Under the pieces are notes generated by a model that searched no databases, was not told where the DNA came from, and saw only the letters and a program-made list of their open reading frames with translations. A stretch of 51,817 bases of DNA from Gemmatimonadota bacterium (lineage in GTDB: Bacteria > Gemmatimonadota > Gemmatimonadetes > Gemmatimonadales > GWC2-71-9), in assembly GCA_003221895.1 (NCBI GenBank), contig QHUJ01000148.1:1-51817 (forward strand). The letters run 5' to 3'. Shown here one piece after another: positions 39,438-48,601 of the stretch (positions are counted from its first letter, which is position 1; the number at the start of each line of letters is the position of its first letter). Both the position numbers and the translations under genes were made by a program.

Positions 39438-40277
39438 ATGACTCGCGCTCAGCTCATCCACATCGAAGTCGATAGACGACTCGGGCACGAATGGGACGAG
39501 TGGGATGGACGTCCCCTTCCTCGCGCCGGTGACTTCTCGGCTGCGCCTGGTCTCTTCTTCCGATTCGCCGCCCTGACCGTGCTAGCCGCCGCGGGGGCCG
39601 TGGCCCTTCTTCTCTATCTGATCGGCCCGAGGCTCGGAGGGCTGTGGACTCCGCTGCCGCGGATCCTCTGGATCACGCTCGCCACGCTGACAGGCCTCTT
39701 GGCGCTGTATCTCAGCGTGCTGGCGGCGTCCCTCTACGGTGGGAAGAACCTCCTGCCCGAGCGCCTGATGGAGCGTGGCCCATATCTCCAGCTCATGAAT
39801 TACACGTCGTTCATCGCGCGGGGCTTCGGAAAGCGCGACTGGGTGGAGCATGCGGCGATCGACATCTACAACACCTTCGCCGAGCGGCGGGGCAGAAAGG
39901 TAGGGAAGGGCGAGCTGCTGGTGCTGATCCCTCGCTGCCTGTCGAAGCAGGCGCTCGACGGTGTGCTGGAGATTGCGGGCCGCTACGAGGTGCCCGTGTT
40001 CGTCGCGACGCGGGGCCAGCTGGCGCGCCGGGTGATCCGCGAACGGCGCCCCAGGGCGGTCGTCGCGGTGGCGTGCGAGCGCGACATGATGACGGGCTTG
40101 CGCGACGTCGCAGGTAAGCTCCCGGTGCTTGGTCTGACGATGCAGCTCCCGAATGGGCCGTGTCGCGATGCGGCTATCGACTTGGGGCAGATGGAGCGAT
40201 GGGTACAGGGGCTCGTTGCCGAAGCGCCAGGCCGACCACACACCAGGCAAGAAACGCCAGCCATTCCACTCCAGTAA
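39438..40277 (+). CDS. DUF116 family membrane protein
   Basis: A 279-residue protein: two membrane helices (about 41-65 and 72-98), then a cytosolic DUF116 domain with ELLVLIPRCLSKQALDGVLE, RRPRAVVAVACERDMMTGL and LTMQLPNGPCRDAAIDL, whose conserved Cys residues may bind a metal or cofactor. Function is unknown. A consensus TTGACA (39398) lies upstream, but the paired -10 is poor. Its last 104 nt overlap the convergent permease gene; the final 20 or so residues are Pro/Arg-rich and probably non-conserved. Confidence 0.85.
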   Translation: MTRAQLIHIEVDRRLGHEWDEWDGRPLPRAGDFSAAPGLFFRFAALTVLAAAGAVALLLYLIGPRLGGLWTPLPRILWITLATLTGLLALYLSVLAASLYGGKNLLPERLMERGPYLQLMNYTSFIARGFGKRDWVEHAAIDIYNTFAERRGRKVGKGELLVLIPRCLSKQALDGVLEIAGRYEVPVFVATRGQLARRVIRERRPRAVVAVACERDMMTGLRDVAGKLPVLGLTMQLPNGPCRDAAIDLGQMERWVQGLVAEAPGRPHTRQETPAIPLQ

Positions 40278-41544
40278 AGCTGCCCGGCACCGCAGGCACC
40301 ACCTTGATCAGCACGATCGCAATACTCACGCACGCACCGGCGCCCGCGGCTGTGAGGCCGGCGCGCGTGCCCGCGCGACGCGCCATCGCGATGAATGCGA
40401 GGCACGCCGCGGACCACCCGATTGCGGCGGCGGCGGCGCCTACTTCGCTGATCGGAACCAGGACCGCGTCTCCCAGAAACGCGGCGGCGCCGGTGAGCAA
40501 CGTGACGAGCGCAATTGCCGGGGCCGGCGTTCCGAACGTCGGATGGACGGCGCCGAGCGATGGTGTGACGAGACGCCGCCTACCCAGGGCATACAACAGA
40601 CGGGTCGCGGCCACAAAATTTCCGTTGAACACCTTGAACAGCGACAGCACCGCCGCGGCGATTATCAATCGCGCGATCCAGGGCGTCCCAAAGGCGCGGG
40701 CGAATGCTGCGTCGGTGCCGAGCTGCTGCCGAACGATGCCGGTCCAGGGATACACCCAGGAAACGACGCCGACGACCACTACATAGAACAGCCCACCGGC
40801 CAGCAAGGCAACCGTGATGAGCCGTGAGAGCGTGCCAGGTTGGAGTCCCGGTAGCGCTTCCTCCGACGCTTTGGGGATGGACTCGAAGCCCGCCATGAAG
40901 TAGGGCACGATCTGCAGCACCAGAAGAACGGAGATGAACGGCCCGGCAGGTGCAAACAACGGCTGCACGTTCGTCGCCGACCCGCGACCGATCCCGAGCA
41001 GCACGAACACCGCGAAGCACGCGAGCAGGCCGATGGTGGTGAGGTCTTGGAAGCGCCCACTGAGGCTGATGCCGCGGTAGTTCACGATACCGATGACAGC
41101 CGTCAGCACGAGTCCGGCAACCAGCCTCGGTAAGGTGATGACTTTTCCTGCGACCGTGTAGAGCGCGACCGCGTTCATTTCCGGAAACAGGCGCGCCAAC
41201 AGGTTCCCGATCGCCACTGCCTCCCACGGACAGACGATGGCGTAGGCCAGCATCATCATCCAGCCGGCGATGAAACTCGCGGTCGTGGGGAACACGCGTT
41301 CGGTATATGCGACTTCGGCGCCGGCATCGGGAATCATCCGGACCAGGCGACCATATGTCAGGGCAATGGGCATGAGCAGCAGCGCGCCGCCGAGAAAGCC
41401 GAGCATCGCGCCGCCGGGACCGCCACGTCCCAGCCAATCGTCCATGACGACGAGCCAGCCGGCCCCGACCATACTCCCGAAGCCGAATGTGAAGTACTCC
41501 AGTGCGCCGAGGCTTTGGCGGAGGCTAGTAGTTCGTGACTCCAA
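40174..41544 (-). CDS. APC-superfamily amino-acid permease
   Basis: A 456-residue membrane protein with about 12 helices. The N-terminal GFGSMVGAGWLVVMDDWLG is the TM1 substrate-binding region; YGRLVRMIPDAGAEVAYTE follows TM2 and FMAGFESIPKASEEAL is the TM6-TM7 signature. Substrate unknown. Start ATG 41544 lies 20 nt inside the upstream lipoprotein gene. It is the last gene of the thiolase-led minus-strand operon and overlaps DUF116 tail-to-tail by 104 nt. Confidence 0.92.
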   Translation of the reverse strand: MESRTTSLRQSLGALEYFTFGFGSMVGAGWLVVMDDWLGRGGPGGAMLGFLGGALLLMPIALTYGRLVRMIPDAGAEVAYTERVFPTTASFIAGWMMMLAYAIVCPWEAVAIGNLLARLFPEMNAVALYTVAGKVITLPRLVAGLVLTAVIGIVNYRGISLSGRFQDLTTIGLLACFAVFVLLGIGRGSATNVQPLFAPAGPFISVLLVLQIVPYFMAGFESIPKASEEALPGLQPGTLSRLITVALLAGGLFYVVVVGVVSWVYPWTGIVRQQLGTDAAFARAFGTPWIARLIIAAAVLSLFKVFNGNFVAATRLLYALGRRRLVTPSLGAVHPTFGTPAPAIALVTLLTGAAAFLGDAVLVPISEVGAAAAAIGWSAACLAFIAMARRAGTRAGLTAAGAGACVSIAIVLIKVVPAVPGSFTGVEWLAFLAWCVVGLALRQRAPVPIAPSAPSR

Positions 41545-41992
41545 GCTTGTCCTTGAGTGTCGCGAGCAGTCGCGCGGCGTGGAGTTGACCGGGCGAGCCG
41601 GGCGGCGAGGCGCGCTCGAGGTCGCGCTGCGAACGTGACGGATCCTCGATCGGGCGATACACCGCCTCTATCGTGACGCGGGACCTGCCGGGCACATCGG
41701 GATCGGCCCAGAGACGCAAGCGGTGGGTGCCGGCGAAGTCCTTGGTCTCGAGCCACGCGTCGCGTGCGTTCACGAAGCGCACGGGGATGGTATCCGCGGC
41801 GAGGAGCTGCGCGGCTGCCTGTGCGACGGTGGCGGGAGGGGCGTTGATTACGGCGTGCAACGCCTCAGGAATCGGGGCGAACGAGGGCCGCGTGGAAACC
41901 GGAGTGCATGCCGCAACACAGAGCGCGACTGCGGCGTGCGAAGTGCGGCGCAGCACGTCGAGTCTCGGGGCGAGAAACGCCGCACGCCGCAT
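41525..41992 (-). CDS. Lipoprotein of unknown function
   Basis: A 155-residue protein with a lipobox-like site (ALCVAAC, near residue 29) after an extended basic N-terminus. The mature part has one alpha/beta region (PPATVAQAAAQLLAADTIPV; LRLWADPDVPGRSRVTIEAVY), reminiscent of small envelope proteins but not assignable. Start overlaps the DUF2231 stop by one base (TGATG); its end overlaps the permease. Confidence 0.7.
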   Translation of the reverse strand: MRRAAFLAPRLDVLRRTSHAAVALCVAACTPVSTRPSFAPIPEALHAVINAPPATVAQAAAQLLAADTIPVRFVNARDAWLETKDFAGTHRLRLWADPDVPGRSRVTIEAVYRPIEDPSRSQRDLERASPPGSPGQLHAARLLATLKDKLGVTNY

Positions 41993-42597
41993 CAGTGACT
42001 GTGCGGCGGTGTGCCGGGCGGGTGGGGGGGGGTGTGTGTGGCTTTCGCCGTGTCGGCCGGCTTTATGGTGTCCGCCGCAGCCCCCCCCCCGTGCTCGTGC
42101 TCCTCACCCGCTTCGTGTTGGTGTCCCGCTTCGCGGTTTTCGATTTCCGCCTGGAGCCTTTGCGTGGGGATACCGGCCGCATGCTCGAACACGAGCCTGC
42201 CACCGAGAATGCCGGTCCAGATCAAGCCGAGGATCCCGACGACACTCAACGCGCGGGTGAGCGCCAGCTCCTGCGCGGGCATCTGAAAGCGGCGCGCCAT
42301 TTTCCAGATCAGCACGATGGTGAACAGGCCCATCGTCATGAGCGCCATACTTTCGTGCTTCTCCATGATCTCGTGAATCGCCTCGCCGTGCTCAATCGAG
42401 CTCTCGGCGAGCTTGCCCGCGATGACTGCGACCCACCCGCCAATCACGCCGGCCCAGAGCGTCCAGATGGCGGCCCACATGAGCGACTCGCGCTTCAACG
42501 CGGCAGCTGCGAGGTCGAACAGCACCGCGACGAACAGCAGCGCGGCGGGCAGGTCGTTGAGCACGGCGTGCCAGCGGGCGGCGTCGTAACCAAACAT
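41992..42597 (-). CDS. DUF2231-like membrane protein with His-rich tail
   Basis: A 201-residue protein. The N-terminal HAVLNDLPAALLFVAVLFDL fits the first helix of DUF2231 proteins, followed by three more helices. The C-terminal 60 residues are polar and His-rich (HQHEAGEEHEHGGG and a Pro/His end) and could bind metal. Two homopolymer tracts, G9 (42024-42032) and C10 (42081-42090) on the plus strand, lie in the tail and make it prone to slippage. Confidence 0.75.
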   Translation of the reverse strand: MFGYDAARWHAVLNDLPAALLFVAVLFDLAAAALKRESLMWAAIWTLWAGVIGGWVAVIAGKLAESSIEHGEAIHEIMEKHESMALMTMGLFTIVLIWKMARRFQMPAQELALTRALSVVGILGLIWTGILGGRLVFEHAAGIPTQRLQAEIENREAGHQHEAGEEHEHGGGAAADTIKPADTAKATHTPPHPPGTPPHSH

Positions 42598-43484
42598 TAG
42601 AGCCCCAGGTTGTTGACGATCGGTGGATTGGCGGAGTAATCGTAGAAGCCTTTGCCGCTCTTCTTGCCGTACATCCCGGCGAGGACCATGCGCTTGAGCA
42701 ACGGCGGTGGTGCGTACCGCGGCTCCCGGTACTCCTTGAACATGATCTCGGCAATGTGGTGCGTCGTGTCGAGCCCCACGAAATCGAGCAGCGTCAGCGG
42801 ACCCATGGGATAGCCGCAGCCGAGCACCATCGCCTTGTCGATGTCGGGAACGCTGCCCACGCCGCGCTCCACCGCGCGAATCGCGTCGAGCAGATAGGGG
42901 ACGAGCAGCAGGTTCACAATGAAGCCCGAGTTATCCTTGGCGGCGACGGGCTCCTTGCCGAGCGATGCCGCGAACGCGAACGCGCGCTTGAAGGTCTGCT
43001 CCGACGTCGTCACGGTGCGGACGACCTCGACGAGTGCCATCAGCGGCACGGGATTGAAGAAATGCAGCCCGACGAAGCGGTCCGCCCGTTTGGTCGCCGC
43101 GGCCATCTCGGCGATCGTGAGGCTCGACGTGTTCGATGCGAAAACCGTCCCCGCGCCACACAGGGTGTCCAGTTCCTTGAAGAGCGCGTTCTTGAGCGCG
43201 AGGTCCTCGGTGATCGCCTCGATCACGATATCCACCGGCTGGAGATCGGCGACCGCGGTCGTGAATGTGAGCCGCTGGAGCGCCGCGTCGCGATCGGCGG
43301 CCGGGAGCTTGCCTTTCTCGACGAATTTCGCGAGCGATTTCTCGATCCCGGCCCGGCCGCGGTCGAGGAACTCCTTAGAGACGTCGCGCACGATCGTGTC
43401 GTAGCCTGCGGTGGCGGCGACTTGTGCAATTCCGCTCCCCATCAAGCCACACCCCAGCACCCCGACGCGCCTGATCTCGGCCAT
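42597..43484 (-). CDS. 3-hydroxybutyryl-CoA dehydrogenase
   Basis: A 295-residue NAD(H)-dependent enzyme interconverting acetoacetyl-CoA and 3-hydroxybutyryl-CoA. NAD motif GVLGCGLMGSGIAQ at the N-terminus; catalytic region HFFNPVPLMALVEVV; C-terminal domain with NSGFIVNLLLVPYLLDAIR and GPLTLLDFVGLD. It shares the operon with a thiolase, suggesting beta-oxidation, butyrate or polyhydroxybutyrate-type metabolism. Stop overlaps the DUF2231 start by one base. Confidence 0.95.
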   Translation of the reverse strand: MAEIRRVGVLGCGLMGSGIAQVAATAGYDTIVRDVSKEFLDRGRAGIEKSLAKFVEKGKLPAADRDAALQRLTFTTAVADLQPVDIVIEAITEDLALKNALFKELDTLCGAGTVFASNTSSLTIAEMAAATKRADRFVGLHFFNPVPLMALVEVVRTVTTSEQTFKRAFAFAASLGKEPVAAKDNSGFIVNLLLVPYLLDAIRAVERGVGSVPDIDKAMVLGCGYPMGPLTLLDFVGLDTTHHIAEIMFKEYREPRYAPPPLLKRMVLAGMYGKKSGKGFYDYSANPPIVNNLGL

Positions 43485-43492
43485 GACGGTCT

Positions 43493-44326
43493 TCAGCTCC
43501 TCGGCTTCGGCTTGGGATTCTCGAATACTTTGCGGACTTCCTCGGCGATGCGCACGAACGGCAGCGCCGTCTGGCTCGGTGACCCGCGAGTCTCACCGCG
43601 CTCCAGGCGGTCCAGTACCTGCTCGAGTCCGACCTGCATGCGCTCGTTGGCGCCGCGGTGCGTGCGCGCGATCATCGCACCGCCCAAGGTCAGGCCGACA
43701 CCGGGGACCATCGCGAGGATCTGGGCTAGCGCCAGCGGCGGAGCGATGAGGGCGGTCGCGCCCGTCAGCCCCCAGCCGAACACCGCCATGACCATTCCAC
43801 CGGTGATGCGGGTTCGCCGCTGCTGGCTGATATCGGCTTCGAGCCGTACGAGGCAGAATCCCGGCTCGAGCTGGACGACCTGGGAAGTGATGTCGCGCGC
43901 GCTGGCGAGTGAATAGCGGCGTCGTCCCGAGATCGCGCGCTGGATCGAAGCGAAGGCGCCGGCTTTGGCCTCCCAGGACGTCCGGTCGGCGTATTGGCGT
44001 TTGGGCTGGAGCAGCTCGTCATCCGTCATCCAGCGGCTGAGCGCGCGCTCGACGGTGGCGCGGTCGCCGGGAACGACGCGATGCGCGACGAGCGAGTGGG
44101 GTCCGCTCAGCCACGCCCAGGTGCCGGTTGGCGACTCCGGTGCGGTGCGTGTCCGCTCCTCGAGCATGGCCTGTCGGAGATAACCCTCGGGGATCCCAAC
44201 GTCCTTGCCGAGTGCGAGGACGTCCTGGCTCGTCAGGCCCTCGCCGATCTCCTGCGATCCTGCCTGCAGCTCGGCGGCGCGGCGGACGATCCGCTCGAGG
44301 GCCTTCCGGTCGATCAGGTCGCTCAC
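43493..44326 (-). CDS. Membrane protein of unknown function between slipin and HBD genes
   Basis: A 277-residue protein. The N-terminal 60 residues are helical ([20 protein letters not shown]) and resemble a short regulatory domain with a predicted helix-turn-helix-like segment ([19 protein letters not shown]). Two membrane helices lie around residues 175-225 ([38 protein letters not shown]). A Pro/Lys-rich tail ends it. The same N-terminal layout occurs in uncharacterised proteins next to band-7 genes, but no function is known. ATGA overlap with the slipin. Confidence 0.75.
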   Translation of the reverse strand: MSDLIDRKALERIVRRAAELQAGSQEIGEGLTSQDVLALGKDVGIPEGYLRQAMLEERTRTAPESPTGTWAWLSGPHSLVAHRVVPGDRATVERALSRWMTDDELLQPKRQYADRTSWEAKAGAFASIQRAISGRRRYSLASARDITSQVVQLEPGFCLVRLEADISQQRRTRITGGMVMAVFGWGLTGATALIAPPLALAQILAMVPGVGLTLGGAMIARTHRGANERMQVGLEQVLDRLERGETRGSPSQTALPFVRIAEEVRKVFENPKPKPRS

Positions 44327-45171
44327 GTCTTGGCTTTCGATTTCCGCGGAGCGTCGGGCACACGTTCACCGGACGTCCGGGCGGGCAACGTGCGGGTGTT
44401 TGAGTTGTCAGAGGCGCTCGCCGCTCTCGCGGCGTTTTCGATGAACCCGCGGAACAGATCGATGGGAATCGGAAAGATCGTGGTCGAGTTGTTCTCTGAC
44501 GCGATCTCGTTCACGGTCTGCAAATAGCGCAGCTGAATCGCGGCCGGCTCGCGGCCGATGATGTGCGCCGCCTGCGCCAGTTTTTCGGACGCCTGCAGCT
44601 CGCCCTCGGCGTTGATGACTTTCGCGCGCCGCTCGCGCTCGGCCTCGGCCTGCCGCGCCATCGCGCGCTTCATCTCGGGCGGCAGATCGACGTCTTTCAC
44701 TTCCACCGCCGACACTTCGATGCCCCAGTCTTCCGTACGCGTGTCGATGATCTGACGCAGGATGGCGTTGATCTTGTCGCGGTCGGCGAGCAGCTGGTCC
44801 ATCTCCGTCTCGCCGAGTACGGAGCGCAGAGTGGTCTGCGCGAGCTGGCTCGTCGCATAGAGGTAATTCTCGACCGCGACGACCGCCTTGTCGGGTGTCT
44901 TCACCCGCATGTACAGCACCGCGTTCACCTTGATCGAGATGTTGTCGCGCGTGATGACGTCTTGGGGCGGGATGTCGATGGCCATCACGCGCAGCGATAC
45001 CTTCTGCATCTTGGCGAGGAGCGGCGGCAGGAAAATCAGTCCCGGTCCCTTGGTGGGACGCAGATGTCCGAGCAGAAAGTAGACGCCGCGCTCGTACTCG
45101 CGCAGCACTCGGAGCCCCGAAAACAGATAGAGGGCGATGACGCCGAGGGCCGTGACGAGGATATTGGTCAT
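44323..45171 (-). CDS. Slipin (stomatin/SPFH band-7 membrane protein)
   Basis: A 282-residue membrane-anchored scaffold protein. One N-terminal helix ([18 protein letters not shown]), then the SPFH domain with [33 protein letters not shown] and [19 protein letters not shown], and a charged coiled region ([20 protein letters not shown]). Start ATG 45171 shares ATGA with the thiolase stop. No NfeD partner is adjacent, as is common for slipin-type proteins. Its place in a fatty-acid operon may point to membrane-domain organisation. Confidence 0.93.
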   Translation of the reverse strand: MTNILVTALGVIALYLFSGLRVLREYERGVYFLLGHLRPTKGPGLIFLPPLLAKMQKVSLRVMAIDIPPQDVITRDNISIKVNAVLYMRVKTPDKAVVAVENYLYATSQLAQTTLRSVLGETEMDQLLADRDKINAILRQIIDTRTEDWGIEVSAVEVKDVDLPPEMKRAMARQAEAERERRAKVINAEGELQASEKLAQAAHIIGREPAAIQLRYLQTVNEIASENNSTTIFPIPIDLFRGFIENAARAASASDNSNTRTLPARTSGERVPDAPRKSKAKT

Positions 45172-46364
45172 AACGCTTCGACGATGACCGCCGCTCCCTG
45201 TCCACCACCGATGCACGCCGAGCCGAGTCCAAAGCGTTTCTGTTCGCGGCGCAGCGCGTGGAGGAGGTGGATCGTGATTCTGGTGCCGGTCGCCGCGAGT
45301 GGATGGCCAATCGCGATCGCGCCGCCGCACGCGTTGGTGCGAGACCGGTCGAGACCAAGCTCGCGCTCGACGGCGAGGTATTGCGGCGCGAACGCTTCGT
45401 TCACTTCGACGAGATCCATCTGCTCGAGTTTCATGCCCGCCTTGGCGAGGGCTTTGCGCGCGGCGGGCGCCGGCCCGATCCCCATGTGCCTGGGCTCGAC
45501 GCCGGCCACCGCCCAGGCGACCAGCCGGCCGAGCGGCTTCCGCCCGCGGGTCTTGGCGTACTCCTCGCTCGCAATGACGGTGGCCGCGCCGCCGTCGGAA
45601 ATGCCCGACGCGTTCCCGGCGGTCACGAGCCCGTCCTTCTTGAAGTACGGCTTGAGCGTGCTGAGGATTTCGAGCGTCGTTTCAGGCCGCATATGCTCGT
45701 CGGTCCGGAACTCGACCTCCTTGCCCTTCACCTTGACCGGCACCGGGATGACTTCGTCCTGGAAGGCGCAGGCGTCCCACGCCTGCTTCGCCCGTTTTTG
45801 CGAAGCCACGGCGACCGCGTCCACCTCTGTGCGCGTCAGCTTGTACTTCTCGGCGAGACTCTCGGCCGTTTCAGCCATCGACAAGCCGCATTGCGGGTCC
45901 TTCAGCGCTTCCCACAGCAGGTCCTCGAGCGGCGCCGGTCCCAACCGCAGGCCCCAGCGCGCGCCGCGCACGACGTGGGGTGCCTGGCTCATCGATTCGG
46001 CGCCGCCCGCCAGCACCGCGTCGGCTTCGCCGAGCAGAATGAGCTGCGCGCCCTGGGTGATCGCTTCGAACCCGGAGCCGCACAGCCGGTTGACGGTGAC
46101 GGCCGGCGTTTCGATCGGCAGCCCAGCCTTGAGCCCAACGTGGCGGGCCATATAGATGGCATCGGCGGATGTCTGGAGCGCATTGCCGAACACCACGTGC
46201 CCAAAGTCGGTCGCGGGAACGCCTGACCGCTGGATCGCGTGGCGTGACGCCACCACGCCTAAATCGATGGCCGACAAATCTTTCAACGAGCCGCCGAATG
46301 CGCCGAATCCGGTCCGTACACCGGACAGGAAGACGACGTCCTTGGTGGCGCCCTGGGTTTTCAT
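45168..46364 (-). CDS. Acetyl-CoA C-acyltransferase (thiolase)
   Basis: A 398-residue thiolase. The acyl-accepting Cys95 is in [11 protein letters not shown]; the second active-site block [14 protein letters not shown] and the C-terminal Cys in [13 protein letters not shown] are intact. Biosynthetic (acetoacetyl-CoA) versus degradative use cannot be separated. GGAG lies before ATG 46364. It leads a minus-strand operon: slipin, membrane protein, 3-hydroxybutyryl-CoA dehydrogenase, DUF2231, lipoprotein and APC permease. Confidence 0.95.
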   Translation of the reverse strand: MKTQGATKDVVFLSGVRTGFGAFGGSLKDLSAIDLGVVASRHAIQRSGVPATDFGHVVFGNALQTSADAIYMARHVGLKAGLPIETPAVTVNRLCGSGFEAITQGAQLILLGEADAVLAGGAESMSQAPHVVRGARWGLRLGPAPLEDLLWEALKDPQCGLSMAETAESLAEKYKLTRTEVDAVAVASQKRAKQAWDACAFQDEVIPVPVKVKGKEVEFRTDEHMRPETTLEILSTLKPYFKKDGLVTAGNASGISDGGAATVIASEEYAKTRGRKPLGRLVAWAVAGVEPRHMGIGPAPAARKALAKAGMKLEQMDLVEVNEAFAPQYLAVERELGLDRSRTNACGGAIAIGHPLAATGTRITIHLLHALRREQKRFGLGSACIGGGQGAAVIVEAL

Positions 46365-46403
46365 GGGGATGACTCCGCTACGAGACTCGGGGGAATATAG
46401 TCG

Positions 46404-47474
46404 CTACAAACCTGCGGCGATGGCGGCGGCGACGTCGCGCGTCGTGGACGTGCCGCCCACATCGGGCGTCCGCGCGCCGGCTGCAAGCGCTTGTGTGACG
46501 GCGCGTTCGAGATCGCGAGCGGCGTCGGGGTGTCCCAGCTGCTCCACCATGAGCGCGCCGGTCAATACGGCTGCGACCGGATTCGCCATTCCCTTCCCGG
46601 CGAGCGACGGTGCCGAGCCGTGGACCGGCTCGAACAATCCACCGCGACGTCCGGGGTGCAGGTTCGCGCTCGCCGCAACTCCGAGCCCGCCCACGAGCCC
46701 CGCTCCGAGATCCGAGAGGATGTCGCCGTACAGGTTGTTGGTCACGATCACCTGAAAGCGCGCCGGCTCGCGGACGAGTTCCAGCGCGAGCGCATCGACG
46801 TAGCGATGCTCGCTTTGAATCCCCGGGTATTCCGCCGCGATTGCTTTGAACTTCTCCTGCCAGATCTTGTGCGTGGGGATCGCGTTCGACTTGTCGCTCA
46901 TCGTTACGCGTGTCTTGCGGTGACTCCGTGCCCACTCGAACGCGGCGCGGATTATGCGCTCGACCCCCTTGCCCGTGTTCACTTCTTCCGCGATATGCTC
47001 ATCGCCGCTGTCTCGGCCGCGACCGAGGTATTGGCCCTCGGTGTTCTCCCGAAAAATCACGAAATCGACGGGCGAGACGGGCGGTAATCGCAGGGGGGTG
47101 AGGTCCGGGTGGAGCAGGACAACGGGACGGAAGTTGACGTACAGGTCCAGTTTGAATCTCAAACCGAGCAGAATGTCTCGGGCATGCTCGTTCCCGGGCA
47201 CTCGGGGATCGCCGAGGGCACCCAGCAGGATTGCGTCGACGTCATCGCGCAGATGGTGGAAGGCAGCATCCGGCAGCGTTTCTTTCGTCTGGAGGTAATG
47301 ATGTGCTGAGTAGGGAAGTCTTTCCCAGAGAATAGCAAAGCCGTGCTTTTTCGAGGCGCCATCAATGATCGGAATCGCCGCCTCGATGACCTCGGGCCCG
47401 ATACCGTCACCCGCGATCACGGCGACGTGATGTGTCTTCAACGGCCCGTCATTCGAATCCCGTCGCTCTCCCAC
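46404..47474 (-). CDS. Isocitrate/isopropylmalate-type decarboxylating dehydrogenase
   Basis: A 356-residue NAD-dependent beta-decarboxylating dehydrogenase. Motifs: VIAGDGIGPEV, FRENTEGQYLGRG, VTMSDKSNAI and TNNLYGDILSDLGAGLVGGLG. The RENTEG loop is more like isocitrate/homoisocitrate/tartrate enzymes than LeuB, while DKSNAI resembles LeuB, so the substrate is uncertain; no leu genes are nearby. GTG 47474 lies 26 nt inside the upstream gene; TTG 47441 would give the more typical MKTHHVAVIAGDG start. Confidence 0.88.
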   Translation of the reverse strand: MGERRDSNDGPLKTHHVAVIAGDGIGPEVIEAAIPIIDGASKKHGFAILWERLPYSAHHYLQTKETLPDAAFHHLRDDVDAILLGALGDPRVPGNEHARDILLGLRFKLDLYVNFRPVVLLHPDLTPLRLPPVSPVDFVIFRENTEGQYLGRGRDSGDEHIAEEVNTGKGVERIIRAAFEWARSHRKTRVTMSDKSNAIPTHKIWQEKFKAIAAEYPGIQSEHRYVDALALELVREPARFQVIVTNNLYGDILSDLGAGLVGGLGVAASANLHPGRRGGLFEPVHGSAPSLAGKGMANPVAAVLTGALMVEQLGHPDAARDLERAVTQALAAGARTPDVGGTSTTRDVAAAIAAGL

Positions 47475-48096
47475 ACGCCAGACAATACGCCCATCCGACG
47501 TCCAGCACCGCGGCGCAGCCCTGGCATTTCAGCTCGCCCTCCTGCGGCTGCCCGCAGTGCGGGCAAAAACGAATCTTGCGATTGGCGGGAAGCACGCCGC
47601 CGCAATACTCGCACTGATTGGAGGATGGCTGATCGTTGGAGCGCGGGACGCGGAACGCGGCCGGCGGCACGTGGGACAGGGGGACGGGATTCTCGCCGGT
47701 CGCGTCGCTCAGCTCCTCATCCTCGTCTGGCGCACTCGACGGCGCATATGCGCGATCGGCATGCAGCATCCGCTCGGCCGCGCGCCCATTGACCATGACC
47801 TGCGCGTCAGGAAAGGTGCGGAAGTAGGTCGGATCGGGGTTGATCGTCGCGATCTCGCGCTGCATCGCTTCCCGCACGTTTTCCGGCTCGAGCTGCACGT
47901 AGCCGCGCTCGCCCGAGAGCAGGCGCAGCACGGCCATCTCGTAGTCCTGATGGGTGGCGACATTGAGGTGCGAGCGATTGGAGCGGTACGGCACGAGCCG
48001 CTCGTAAACATCGGCGGCAGGGAACGGCACGGCGATACGCGTTTCTCGCGCGAGCGCCGCGACCAATAACCCGAATAAGCGATCCAGTTCGTCCAT
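47449..48096 (-). CDS. Zinc-ribbon protein of unknown function
   Basis: A 215-residue protein. The N-terminal half is helical (DELDRLFGLLVAALARE) with YRSNRSHLNVATHQDYEMAV; the C-terminal 55 residues hold a double zinc ribbon: CEYCGG, CPHCGQPQ, CQGCAAV and CLACGR. ATG 48096 was chosen over an upstream in-frame start. It may bind nucleic acid or act as an adaptor; context (dehydrogenase, deaminase) gives no further clue. Confidence 0.78.
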   Translation of the reverse strand: MDELDRLFGLLVAALARETRIAVPFPAADVYERLVPYRSNRSHLNVATHQDYEMAVLRLLSGERGYVQLEPENVREAMQREIATINPDPTYFRTFPDAQVMVNGRAAERMLHADRAYAPSSAPDEDEELSDATGENPVPLSHVPPAAFRVPRSNDQPSSNQCEYCGGVLPANRKIRFCPHCGQPQEGELKCQGCAAVLDVGWAYCLACGRATGFE

Positions 48097-48118
48097 GGTC
48101 AGGATTCCCGCGCTGACG

Positions 48119-48601
48119 CTACGCCCCGTTTCTCCACGCGCTCGCCCATCGATCATACAACACGGGCACGACGCCACCCTGCTGTAACACCTCGACGCCC
48201 GACGGATCGCGGTACGCCTTCCGATAGAAGACGTGGGTGACGCCCGAGTTGATGATCAACTTGGCACACATCACACAGGGCGACGCGCTGACGAACACCA
48301 CCTTGTCGCGCACGCTGCCCGGCGCCTTCACGAGCGCATTCATCTCGGAGTGGATGCAGCCACAGTTCCCCGGGACGGTGGAGTCGCACTTGTTGGGCAG
48401 CCCGCGCGCGTTGCCGTTGTAGCCGATCGCCAGGACGTTCTCGAGCCGCTGATCGGTGACGACGGTCCCCACCTGGAGTCGCGCGCAGGTCGAGCGCTTG
48501 GCCAGCTCCTCGGCCATCCGCATATAGACCTCGTACAGCGGAATCCGATCGACCTGCAAGGACGGGTCGGCGGCGAGCAGGTGGTCCTTACTTGCGCTCA
48601 T
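48119..48601 (-). CDS. Deoxycytidylate (dCMP) deaminase family protein
   Basis: A 160-residue zinc deaminase of the ComEB/dCMP deaminase family. Zinc ligand and proton shuttle His84/Glu86 (CIHSEMNAL) with Cys109 and Cys112 (SPCVMC); N-terminal TCARLQVGTVV and YNGNARGLPN are typical. It should form dUMP for thymidylate synthesis, complementing thyX about 10 kb away. GGAG precedes ATG 48601. Its start overlaps the RNase H-like gene by 14 nt. Confidence 0.93.
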   Translation of the reverse strand: MSASKDHLLAADPSLQVDRIPLYEVYMRMAEELAKRSTCARLQVGTVVTDQRLENVLAIGYNGNARGLPNKCDSTVPGNCGCIHSEMNALVKAPGSVRDKVVFVSASPCVMCAKLIINSGVTHVFYRKAYRDPSGVEVLQQGGVVPVLYDRWASAWRNGA

